Below, piece by piece: positions 52,022 through 60,397 of a DNA stretch of 64,000 bases; positions within the stretch are counted from its first letter, which is position 1; the number at the start of each line of letters is the position of its first letter. A program made the position numbers and the translations under genes. Source of the stretch: Salinisphaera shabanensis E1L3A (GTDB lineage: Bacteria > Pseudomonadota > Gammaproteobacteria > Nevskiales > Salinisphaeraceae); the NCBI RefSeq assembly GCF_000215955.2, contig NZ_AFNV02000005.1, positions 1-64,000 on the forward strand, given 5' to 3'. The notes beneath the pieces are model-generated. The model saw only the letters and a list, made by a program, of their open reading frames with translations, had not been told where the DNA came from and did no database searches.

Positions 52022-53178
52022 CGCAGCCTGTCTCCGTCGTGATCGGCAAGCACACGCCGGGCGATGATCAGGCGCATGATTTCGTTGGTGCCTTCCAGAA
52101 TCTGGTGCACGCGCACGTCACGCACATGGCGTTCCAGCGGATACTCGCGGATATAGCCATAGCCGCCGTGGATCTGCAGCGCGTCGTTGCAGATATCGAA
52201 GCAGCGATCGGTCGCCATGCGTTTGGCCATGGCACAGAATGCCGTGGCTTCGGCATGGCCCGCGTCGAGCCGGCTGGCGGCCAGCCAGACCATTTGTCGT
52301 GCCGCGATGAGTTCAGTGGCCATATCGGCCAGCTTGAACTGGAGCGCCTGGAAATCCTCCAGCTTGCGCCCGAACTGCTGGCGTTCGCTCATGTAGCGGC
52401 GCGCGGCGTCGAGCGCAGCCTGGGCGGTGCCCAGCGAACAACAGGCGATATTGATCCGCCCGCCGTCGAGGCCTTTCATGGCGATAGAAAAACCCTGACC
52501 TTCCTCGCCCAGCCGGTTGGCCGCCGGCACGCGCACATCCTCGAACGTAATGGTGCGCGTGGCCTGGCTGTTCCAGCCCATCTTGGGTTCCTTGCGCCCA
52601 TAGCTGATGCCGGGCGCGTCCGCCGGCACCGCAAAGGTGCTGATGCCGCCCGCCCCGGCCTTGCCGGTGCGGGCCATGACCACCAGCAAATCGGTATCGC
52701 CCGCGCCGGAGATGAAGCACTTGCTGCCGTTGAGCACGTAGGCGTCGCCGTCGCGCTCGGCTTTTGTCTTGAGCGAGGCCGCATCCGAACCGGCACCGGG
52801 CTCGGTCAGGCAATAAGAGGCCAGTTTCTCGCCGGCCGTGAGCTCGCCACACCACTGGTCGCGTACGTCGTCGCCGCCAAACGTGGCGACCATCCAGGTC
52901 GCCATGTTGTGGATGCTGATATAGGCCGCGGTCGAGGTGCAGCCCGCAGACAAGGCTTCGAAGATCATCGCGCTGTCGAGGCGGGCCAGGCCCAGCCCGC
53001 CCTGATCCTCGGGGGTATACAGCCCGCAGAAACCCAATTCGCCGGCCTGGGCGATCACTTCGCGCGGGAAATAGGCCTCGGCGTCCCATTGCGCGGCGTT
53101 GGGCGCGAGTGCCGAACGGGCGAAATCCTCAGCGGCTTCGCGCAGCGCGATCTGGGTCTCGTTGAGTTCGAAATCCAT
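52018..53178 (-). CDS. Acyl-CoA dehydrogenase (probable isobutyryl-CoA dehydrogenase)
   Basis: 386 residues. CLTEPGAGSDAASL and GGYGYIREYPLERHVRDVRV are family signatures; the catalytic Glu lies in ILEGTNEIMRLIIARR. FAD enzyme that oxidises isobutyryl-CoA to methacrylyl-CoA, judging from the neighbours. Confidence 0.9.
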   Translation of the reverse strand: MDFELNETQIALREAAEDFARSALAPNAAQWDAEAYFPREVIAQAGELGFCGLYTPEDQGGLGLARLDSAMIFEALSAGCTSTAAYISIHNMATWMVATFGGDDVRDQWCGELTAGEKLASYCLTEPGAGSDAASLKTKAERDGDAYVLNGSKCFISGAGDTDLLVVMARTGKAGAGGISTFAVPADAPGISYGRKEPKMGWNSQATRTITFEDVRVPAANRLGEEGQGFSIAMKGLDGGRINIACCSLGTAQAALDAARRYMSERQQFGRKLEDFQALQFKLADMATELIAARQMVWLAASRLDAGHAEATAFCAMAKRMATDRCFDICNDALQIHGGYGYIREYPLERHVRDVRVHQILEGTNEIMRLIIARRVLADHDGDRLR

Positions 53179-53187
53179 ACCAGCTCC

Positions 53188-54714
53188 TCAACGCATGCTG
53201 ATGGTCATGTTCGGGCCTGAGGGCACATCGTCTTCGGGCCAGCGCGAGATCACGGTCTTGGTTTCGGTATAGAAGCGCACCGCCTGCTTGCCATAGGCAT
53301 GCAGGTCGCCAAAGAACGAATTTTTGGAGCCGGTGAATGAGAAGAACGGCGCTGGCACTGGAATCGGCAGGTTGATGCCGACCTGGCCCACTTCGGTTTC
53401 GTACTGGTACTTGCGTGCGGCCGCACCCGATTTGGTGAAAATCGATGTGCCGTTGCCATAGGGGTTGGCGTTGACCAGTTCGATCGCTTCTTCGAGCGTA
53501 TCGACATGCATCACGCATAGCGCGGGCCCGAAGATCTCTTCCTGATAGATCTTCATGTCCGTGGTGACGTTGTCGAACAACGTGGGGCCAATCCAGTTGC
53601 CGTCCGGATAGCCCTCGACCGTGCAGTCGGAGCCGTCGAGCAGTACATCGGCGCCTTCGCCGGCTGCGCCCTTGATGAGATCGCGTACGCGATCGCGCGA
53701 TTTTTTATTGATCAGCGGGCCGTAGGCCGCGCCCTCATCGCCCGGCGCGCCGGGACGAATATCGGCGAGCGCATTCTTGATGTCCTCGACCCAGTCACGG
53801 GTCGATTCGCCCACCAGTACGGCCACGGAGATCGCCATGCAACGCTGCCCGGCTGCGCCACAGGAGGAACCGACCAGCGACGACACCACCTGATCCTTGT
53901 CGGCATCGGGCATGACGATCATGTGGTTCTTGGCACCGGCCATGGCCTGGACCCGCTTGAGGTTATCCGTACCGCGGCGATAGACATGCTCGGCCACCGG
54001 CACCGAACCCACGAAAGACACGGCCTTCACATCCGGGTGATCGAGAATCGCATCCACTTGGCGCTTGTCGCCGTGGATGAGCTGCAACAGCCCCTTGGGA
54101 AAGCCGGCTTCGGCGAACAGCTCGGTGAGCATGACCGGCGTGAGCGGATCCTGCTCCGACGGCTTGAGGATGAAGCTGTTGCCGCAGGCCACGGCAAGCG
54201 GATACATCCACAGCGGGATCATGGCCGGGAAGTTGAAGGGGGTAATGCCGGCACAGACGCCGATCGGGTGCACATAGCTGTGCGTATCGATATTGCGGGC
54301 GACGTTCTCGGCGGTCTCGCCCATCATGTGGGTGGTCATGCCGCAGCCGTGTTCGACCACTTCGATCCCGCGCCAGACATCGCCCATGGCGTCTGCAAAG
54401 GTCTTGCCCGTTTCTTCGGAAAGCACCTTGGCAATATCTTCCTGACGTTCCTTGAGCAGCGTCTGATACTTGAACAGATAGCGAACGCGCTCGACGGTGG
54501 GCACATCGCGCCAGCTCTTGAAGGCCGCCTTGGCAGATTCGACCGCCCGCTGCATTTCCTCGTCGGTGGCCACCGGCACCTGGGCGATCACTTCCTGGGT
54601 GGCCGGGTTATTGAGCTCGATCCACTCCGAAGTGGCGCTGTCGACGAATTCGCCGTCGATGAACAGCGGGACTTTCTGGCTCTGTCGAATCGTGTCGATA
54701 CGGGATGAAGACAT
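53188..54714 (-). CDS. mmsA: Methylmalonate-semialdehyde dehydrogenase (CoA-acylating)
   Basis: 508 residues from the ATG at 54714. [29 protein letters not shown] and the catalytic Cys in [18 protein letters not shown] are typical of MmsA, which converts methylmalonate semialdehyde to propionyl-CoA. First gene of the valine operon, divergent from the AraC regulator. Confidence 0.94.
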   Translation of the reverse strand: MSSSRIDTIRQSQKVPLFIDGEFVDSATSEWIELNNPATQEVIAQVPVATDEEMQRAVESAKAAFKSWRDVPTVERVRYLFKYQTLLKERQEDIAKVLSEETGKTFADAMGDVWRGIEVVEHGCGMTTHMMGETAENVARNIDTHSYVHPIGVCAGITPFNFPAMIPLWMYPLAVACGNSFILKPSEQDPLTPVMLTELFAEAGFPKGLLQLIHGDKRQVDAILDHPDVKAVSFVGSVPVAEHVYRRGTDNLKRVQAMAGAKNHMIVMPDADKDQVVSSLVGSSCGAAGQRCMAISVAVLVGESTRDWVEDIKNALADIRPGAPGDEGAAYGPLINKKSRDRVRDLIKGAAGEGADVLLDGSDCTVEGYPDGNWIGPTLFDNVTTDMKIYQEEIFGPALCVMHVDTLEEAIELVNANPYGNGTSIFTKSGAAARKYQYETEVGQVGINLPIPVPAPFFSFTGSKNSFFGDLHAYGKQAVRFYTETKTVISRWPEDDVPSGPNMTISMR

Positions 54715-55244
54715 GGGCTTGTTCCTGATGGGATCACGGGTTGGCCGTATCGTGTCGAACCGCTGAGCCTGCAGCGCAGGGGTCGAGCCGGCCGTTGAAA
54801 AGGTCATGGAAGAACCACGGTGGCAAAACGCACCGGCGTTGTGCCGCCGTCGACGCTAGCCGAGGGTGTTCGACGCGGCGAGAAAACGACGGTTTGGCGA
54901 GGCATGAGCGTCGGCGTACGCCGACACGTGCTTAGCACTCGAGCGCTGAATGAGGCAGGCGGTACGCATTGGATCTCCTCCGTGGCGTTGTATTGGGCGG
55001 TCAGCGTTCGTTATGCGGGACACGCTGCCGTTTTTTTTTCGATATCGAAACAGCCCGGCACTGCCTGCTGTTTCATCGCGGCCCTGCTTTGTTTTTTGTG
55101 CCGCGTTTATAACTTATTGCCAATCAGATCACGCCGATCCGGCGTCTGAAATAGTCTTAATTGCCGCCGGCTGGACAAAATTGCTTCGCGCATGATCAAG
55201 TGTCCTGTAACGCAAATTCGCCACACCCACACGAAATTCATGTC
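54715..55244. promoter_or_regulatory. Divergent control region of the valine operon with palindromes
   Basis: 530 bases without a convincing gene. TTTCGATATCGAAA (55037-55050) is a perfect 14-bp palindrome, and GAAACAG (55046) with CTGTTTC (55068) forms a second inverted repeat. They are candidate binding sites for the AraC-type regulator or another factor. Confidence 0.5.
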
Positions 55245-56159
55245 GTGAACTTAGCGCCCCGCATACCTGCGTATGCCGGTATCGAGACCTCGCGCTGGCC
55301 GCTGCCGGAAACCGGACGGCGCGTGATCCTGCCGCAAAAACTCGTTGACGAAATGGCCGCCAACCCGCTGTGTCGCGACTGCCTGCCGCATGGCGTGGGG
55401 TACTACCCGAGGGCGGCGGGCCATCGCATGGGCCGTCGCAATCCGCGCGATCATCTGCTGATCTATTGCCTGTCCGGCGCCGGGGTGGCCCGGCGCGAGG
55501 GCCGGCGCCAGGCGGTACAGGCCGGCGACGTGCTGCTGCTGCGCGAAGGCGAGCGCCATAGTTATTGCGCCGACCGTCACGAGCCGTGGTCGATCTACTG
55601 GGCGCATCTGGGCGGCCATGCGGTCGCGCGTTTCTTCGACGAGATCGCGGCCGGGCACGATGACTTCGTGGTGCCGGTGGGCCTGCACCCACGCCTGACC
55701 GAGGATCTGAACCTGCTGCTGACCGTGGCGGATCGCTTCAAGAGCCAGCACTTCGTCTATGCGGCGAATCTGCTGCAGAGCATTCTGTCGTTCATGGCGC
55801 TGGTCCATCACCAGCACCGCGATCGCGGCGCGGCGCTGGATATCGACCGCGTCCAGGCCTGGTTGCAGGCGCATCTGCACGAGCGCATCGATCTCGACGA
55901 ATTGGTGACCGCGACCAGTACGATCTCGCGCTATCACTTCATCCGCGAATACCGCCGCCAGACCGGCCAGACGCCCATGCAGGCCTTTCAGCGGCTCAAG
56001 ATCAGCCGCGCCTGCTATCTGCTCGATATCACCGACTGGAACGTCGGCGAGATCGCCAGCGATCTGGGCTATGACGACCCCTATTATTTTTCGCGGCTGT
56101 TCAAGAAGGTCATGGGCGTGCCGCCGCGCGACTATCGGCGCGAGCATCAGGCCGGCTGA
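55245..56159 (+). CDS. AraC-family regulator (MmsR-like)
   Basis: 304 residues from a GTG at 55245 (start uncertain). An N-terminal cupin-type sensor domain with DHLLIYCLSGAGVARREG, then two helix-turn-helix motifs: DELVTATSTISRYHFIREYR and VGEIASDLGYDDPYYFSRLF. Divergent from mmsA, as mmsR is in Pseudomonas, so it probably activates the valine operon. Confidence 0.88.
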   Translation: MNLAPRIPAYAGIETSRWPLPETGRRVILPQKLVDEMAANPLCRDCLPHGVGYYPRAAGHRMGRRNPRDHLLIYCLSGAGVARREGRRQAVQAGDVLLLREGERHSYCADRHEPWSIYWAHLGGHAVARFFDEIAAGHDDFVVPVGLHPRLTEDLNLLLTVADRFKSQHFVYAANLLQSILSFMALVHHQHRDRGAALDIDRVQAWLQAHLHERIDLDELVTATSTISRYHFIREYRRQTGQTPMQAFQRLKISRACYLLDITDWNVGEIASDLGYDDPYYFSRLFKKVMGVPPRDYRREHQAG

Positions 56160-56218
56160 AAACTTTTCTGACGAGCCCTGCCCACCCTTATAGAAGGGTG
56201 CAGATTGGCAGTCGCATA

Positions 56219-56258
56219 CAAAAACACCGGCACGCGCACTGGGCACGTACCGGTGTCT
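56219..56258 (-). terminator. Rho-independent terminator of the orphan binding protein
   Basis: ACACCGG and CCGGTGT flank a second pairing GCACGTA / CACGCGC; on the minus strand the stem is followed by TTTTTG. It lies about 25 bases after the stop at 56280. Confidence 0.7.
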
Positions 56259-56279
56259 ACGCACAACAACCGTGTTGAA

Positions 56280-57497
56280 CTACTTCAGGCGCGCGCAGCC
56301 AGATTCGGCCAGCGACGGATAGGCCTGATCACCTGGAATCGTACGCTCGACAGTAGCGACATCCCATTCGCCTTTCGACGCATCCGGCCCCTTGACCTTG
56401 AGCAGATACATATCGTGCTCGAGCAGGCCGTCGTCGCGGATGGTGCCGCCCTGGGCAAAGAAATCGTCGATCGGCTTGTTACCGATCGCCTTGCGCACGG
56501 CATCGCTTTCATCCGTGCCGGCAGCGTTGACCGCATTCAGATAGGCCATCGTCGCCGAATACAGCGCCGCATGCGGGAACGTGGGCGTGGTGCCGCCGCT
56601 GGCCAGATAACGTTTCGCCCATTGCCGCGAGTCTTCGTCGTGATCCCAGTACCAGCCGCTGGTGAACTGCAGGCCCTTGGCGGTATCCAGGCCCAGGCTT
56701 TTCACGTCGCTAATAAGCACGAGCATGCCGGCCAGCGACTGGCCGCGCGAGACGATGCCGAACTCATTGGCCTGCTTGACCGCGTTAATGGTATCGGTGC
56801 CGGCATTGGCCAGACCGATCACATCCGCGCCGGAGCTCTGGGCCTGCAACAGATACGAAGAAAAGTCATTGGTGTTCAGCGGCGCGCGTACCGAGCCGAC
56901 CACGCTGCCACCCAGTTCCTTGACCACGTCCGAGGTATTGCTTTCCAGGGCCTGGCCGAAGGCATAGTCGGCAGTGATGAAGAACCATTTCTTGCCGCCA
57001 TTCTTGACGATGGCCGTGGCCGTACCGACCGGTAGCGCATGGGTATCGTAGCCGTAGTGGATACCGTAGGCCGTACAGGCATCGTTGGTCAGCGCCGAGG
57101 TGGCACTGCCGGTATTGATGGTGATGATGCCCTTGTTCGAGGCCAGCTGCTGTACCGCCAGGCCGACCGCGCTGTTGGTCAGATCCATGATGACATCGAC
57201 ATTATCGCGGTCGATCCATTCGCGGGCGGTAGAGGAGGCGATATCGGCCTTGTTCTGATGATCGGCCGAGATCACCTCGATATCCTTGCCGAGCACACTA
57301 CCGCCAAAATCCTTGACCGCCATCTTCACCGCAGCGGTCGCACCGGGCCCGCTGAAACCATCGGCATAGACGCCGGACATATCGCCGAGCACGCCGATGG
57401 TTACCTGGCCGTCGTCGTTGCCGGCCGCCTGGGCCGTACCGACCGTGAGCAGGCCCGCCGCCGCTACGCCCAACAGGGCGTTTCGCCATATCGTCAT
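56280..57497 (-). CDS. Orphan liv-type periplasmic substrate-binding protein
   Basis: 405 residues with a signal peptide (LLGVAAAGLLTVGTAQA). VTIGVLGDMSGVYADGFSG and GGKKWFFITADYAFGQALE are clearly related to the binding protein of the liv operon at 43531-44754, with long identical stretches such as LDTAKGLQFT. No permease or ATPase gene adjoins, so it probably feeds that transporter or another elsewhere. Ends at a terminator. Confidence 0.88.
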   Translation of the reverse strand: MTIWRNALLGVAAAGLLTVGTAQAAGNDDGQVTIGVLGDMSGVYADGFSGPGATAAVKMAVKDFGGSVLGKDIEVISADHQNKADIASSTAREWIDRDNVDVIMDLTNSAVGLAVQQLASNKGIITINTGSATSALTNDACTAYGIHYGYDTHALPVGTATAIVKNGGKKWFFITADYAFGQALESNTSDVVKELGGSVVGSVRAPLNTNDFSSYLLQAQSSGADVIGLANAGTDTINAVKQANEFGIVSRGQSLAGMLVLISDVKSLGLDTAKGLQFTSGWYWDHDEDSRQWAKRYLASGGTTPTFPHAALYSATMAYLNAVNAAGTDESDAVRKAIGNKPIDDFFAQGGTIRDDGLLEHDMYLLKVKGPDASKGEWDVATVERTIPGDQAYPSLAESGCARLK

Positions 57498-57761
57498 GGT
57501 CCTCTCCTCGTTTTATAGGCTTCGTCGCTGCGCTTTGTACAGGCCGAACCGCTCGTTGTTGTAGTTGCACATTGCAGCACCGGCCAAACCCTGGCCCATT
57601 CGACCTTTGTCCAATGGCCACGCCGAGAGTGCGGGTTGCCGGCCTTAGCCACCACCGCATCGCGCCGCGACCGCACCGTTGTCGAAATCACCCCGCACCA
57701 GCTACCCGCCCGGGTAAGCTCGCAACCGTCCAGTGACTGCCATTAACCGGGACGTATCGTT

Positions 57762-59387
57762 TTGCCTGTTTCTCGTTTGACCACCGCCGTCCGCGTACTG
57801 GTCGCGCCACTGCTGCTTTATGCGCTGGCCGCCCTGCCGCTGCGCCCGGGTGGCAGCGTTACCTGCATGCCCATCGAGCCGGCGCTGGTACTGGCCGCCA
57901 TGCTATGTGTGCCGCGCCGTGCCGAACGGGGGCTGCGCGTGCTCGTCGTTCTGGGGTATGGCCTGTTACTGGCGCTCACGGCCGCGGACTGGGGCACCGG
58001 GCTTGCCTTCGGTCGTTCGTTCGAGCTGGCCCGCGATTACCGCCTGCCCGTCTTCGGCTGGAATGTGTTCGCCCATGTCGTGGGTTACGGGCTGGCCGTG
58101 GTGGCGCTCGTTGCGGCAATCGTTGTTATCGGCCTGCTGCTCTACCTGCTGTTTCGTGGCCTCGCGGTCTGGACGCGTACAGCCGGGCCGCACCGCCTGC
58201 GCTACGCAGCGCTCGTCGCGGCATTGCTGATTGCGCCACTGACAGTCAGCCTGACGCGTTCGCAAACCGCTGCCCCGGTTTACGAGCGCATCGCCCTGCA
58301 TGCGCATCAGTACCTTGCGCGTCGCACCGAGCGCCGGGCGTTCCAGCGCAGCCTGCAAACGCCAGCAGTAGACGCCGGTACCGACCTCGCCCGGCTCGCC
58401 GGCAAAAACGTATTGTTCGTTTTCGTGGAGTCCTACGGGCGTACGGTCTTCGAGCGCGCACTCTATGCCGAGACCATCGGCCCGCGGCTGCGCGCCTTCG
58501 AACACACCATTGCCGCCGCCGGATTTCGCGCACGCAGCGGCTGGCTCACCTCGCCGACGGTCGGGGGCCAGAGCTGGCTGGCCCATGCCACGCTGTTGTC
58601 CGGTCTCTGGATCGACAGCCAGCCGCGCTACGAGGCGCTGATCGCCAGCGATCGCATCTCGCTGAACCGACGCTTTCGTCAGGCCGGCTGGCGCACGGTC
58701 GCGGTCATGCCCGCCATTACCCGTGCCTGGCCGGAGTCCGCCTGGTTCAGCTACGACCGCGTCTATGCCAGCGACGATCTGGGCTATGAAGGCGAGCCGT
58801 TCAACTGGGTGACTATGCCCGACCAATACACCTTGGCCGCGTTGCAGCGCGCCGAACTCGATCCGGCCGGCACACAGCCGGTGATGATCGAAGCCGCACT
58901 GATTTCCAGCCATGCGCCCTGGGTGCCAATTCCACCACTAATGGAGTGGTCGCGTATCGGCAACGGCGCGGTTTTCAACGACTACGCACGCGCGGGCGAT
59001 CCGCCGGTGGAAGTATGGAAAGACGCCGACCGGGTGCGCACGCAATACCGCAAGGCCATCGATTATTCGCTGGCAACGCTGGCCTCGTTCATTGCCGAAC
59101 GCGCCGACGACAATCTGGTGCTGGTGATTCTGGGCGATCATCAGCCGGCGCCGATCATCACCGGCAACAACGCCTCACGCGACGTCCCGATGCATATCGT
59201 ATCGGCGGATCCTGCAGTGCTTGAGGCAGTCGAGGGTTGGGGCTGGAAACACGGCATGACACCGGATGCCAATACACCGGTCTGGCGGATGGATACCTTC
59301 TACGACCGATTTTTGAGCGCTTTCGATAGCAATGCCGACGCCGGTCAACCTCCATCCCCGGCCGGAACGCCAGCTCAGCCCAAGTAG
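57762..59387 (+). CDS. Membrane-anchored sulfatase/phosphoglycerol transferase-like protein
   Basis: 541 residues from a TTG. About four or five membrane segments in the first 170 residues are followed by an alkaline-phosphatase-superfamily domain: NVLFVFVESYGRTVFE (metal ligand Glu), a GGQSWLAHATLLSG nucleophile-region segment, and ILGDHQPAPIIT (Asp-His metal ligands). Related proteins transfer phosphoglycerol or phosphoethanolamine to glycans or lipids in the periplasm. The usual C/T nucleophile is not certain (S or T in the GGQSWLAHATLL loop). Confidence 0.78.
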   Translation: MPVSRLTTAVRVLVAPLLLYALAALPLRPGGSVTCMPIEPALVLAAMLCVPRRAERGLRVLVVLGYGLLLALTAADWGTGLAFGRSFELARDYRLPVFGWNVFAHVVGYGLAVVALVAAIVVIGLLLYLLFRGLAVWTRTAGPHRLRYAALVAALLIAPLTVSLTRSQTAAPVYERIALHAHQYLARRTERRAFQRSLQTPAVDAGTDLARLAGKNVLFVFVESYGRTVFERALYAETIGPRLRAFEHTIAAAGFRARSGWLTSPTVGGQSWLAHATLLSGLWIDSQPRYEALIASDRISLNRRFRQAGWRTVAVMPAITRAWPESAWFSYDRVYASDDLGYEGEPFNWVTMPDQYTLAALQRAELDPAGTQPVMIEAALISSHAPWVPIPPLMEWSRIGNGAVFNDYARAGDPPVEVWKDADRVRTQYRKAIDYSLATLASFIAERADDNLVLVILGDHQPAPIITGNNASRDVPMHIVSADPAVLEAVEGWGWKHGMTPDANTPVWRMDTFYDRFLSAFDSNADAGQPPSPAGTPAQPK

Positions 59388-59509
59388 AACGCGCCCTGCG
59401 AACACGCGGCATCGGTCGGCGCGATACGCCGCAGCGCAATGCGGCGAGTGCCGCGCCGGCAGGCTATTCACCGCGGGTGGGGAATAGCCAGCTGGAATAT
59501 CGGAAGCGC

Positions 59510-59538
59510 TTGCACATGGCGCAAGCTGGATCTATCAT
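59510..59538 (+). promoter_or_regulatory. Sigma-70 promoter of the SmtB-like gene
   Basis: TTGCAC at 59510 and TATCAT at 59533 with a 17-base spacer. The operator overlaps the -10 box. Confidence 0.65.
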
Positions 59539-59564
59539 TCTTTCATTTCATGGAATGACAGAAT
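59537..59564. promoter_or_regulatory. SmtB/ArsR-type operator
   Basis: ATTCTTTCATT and AATGACAGAAT are inverted repeats with 10 of 11 matches around a 6-base spacer, immediately before the gene at 59570. Binding here would block the promoter. Confidence 0.7.
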
Positions 59565-59569
59565 AAACG

Positions 59570-59923
59570 ATGCCTTCAGCGCACAGCCCATGTGAACACT
59601 CGACCGATCCAAAGCCGCCGCGACTACCGGCGGACGCTGACCTGTCGCTAGCCGCGGAGATGTTCAAGGCGCTCGCCGACCCGGACCGCCTGCGCCTGCT
59701 CGCACGGCTGGCCGACGGCGAAACCTGTGTCACCGAGCTCGCCGCGCTGGAAGATCAGAAGGTGACCACCGTCTCGGCCCGACTGAAGCTGCTGCTTACC
59801 GCACGACTGGTCAGCCGCCGACGCGAAGCCAAGCATATGTATTACCGCCTGACCGACGATCACGTACTGCAGATCGTCATCACTGCCCTCGAACATTCAG
59901 CCGAGGATGCCCTCTCGCGTTGA
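59570..59923 (+). CDS. SmtB/ArsR-family zinc-type metal sensor
   Basis: 117 residues. MFKALADPDRLRLLARLADG and KVTTVSARLKLLLTARLVSR form the winged helix. DDHVLQIVITALEHSAED carries the D-x-H-x10-H-x-x-E pattern of the alpha-5 zinc site in SmtB, ZiaR and CzrA. HSPCEHS near the N terminus could add ligands. It probably releases its operator when zinc is high. Lies 44 bases before the His-rich gene. Confidence 0.88.
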   Translation: MPSAHSPCEHSTDPKPPRLPADADLSLAAEMFKALADPDRLRLLARLADGETCVTELAALEDQKVTTVSARLKLLLTARLVSRRREAKHMYYRLTDDHVLQIVITALEHSAEDALSR

Positions 59924-59967
59924 ACGCGCAGATGTCTCCATCACTATCCAACCCAAGGAGCCACACA

Positions 59968-60228
59968 ATGAGCGAATGCAATCACGACCATCATCAGCCC
60001 CATCCGCATACCCATGGCCCGGAGTGCGACCACACTTTTTTCGGATGCAAACAGGCCGGCTATGTTGATCGAATATTGAGCCATGGCCGGCAGACCGGCA
60101 CGAAAATAGCGCGCGCCGGCTACCCAGCGCGCCAGGACGACGGATTGCCGCCCTTTCCGGACTTTCCAAGCCTGCTCTTTTCAAGCCGTAATACCCTTCA
60201 AAAACAAAACCAACGCGCTGCGACCTGA
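59968..60228 (+). CDS. Small His/Cys-rich protein, possibly truncated
   Basis: 86 residues. MSECNHDHHQPHPHTHGPEC is a strong metal-binding N terminus like that of small zinc-handling proteins found with SmtB-type sensors. The second half (from about residue 35) is not His-rich and looks unrelated to such proteins, so the gene may be a fusion or frameshifted remnant. Follows the sensor gene on the same strand. Confidence 0.6.
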   Translation: MSECNHDHHQPHPHTHGPECDHTFFGCKQAGYVDRILSHGRQTGTKIARAGYPARQDDGLPPFPDFPSLLFSSRNTLQKQNQRAAT

Positions 60229-60397
60229 AAAAATCGCGATCGTGGCTCGCAGCGATCCGCGCGGCGTGCACACATACGACTTCGTGGATACGTCCGAATG
60301 ACGGCATCCGCGGCAAGAGCCATAGCCAACACAACCATGCCGCTTGCCCAAAGTAGCGCGCTGCCGTAATCGCACCCGCGCCGTCTTGAACCGTCGA

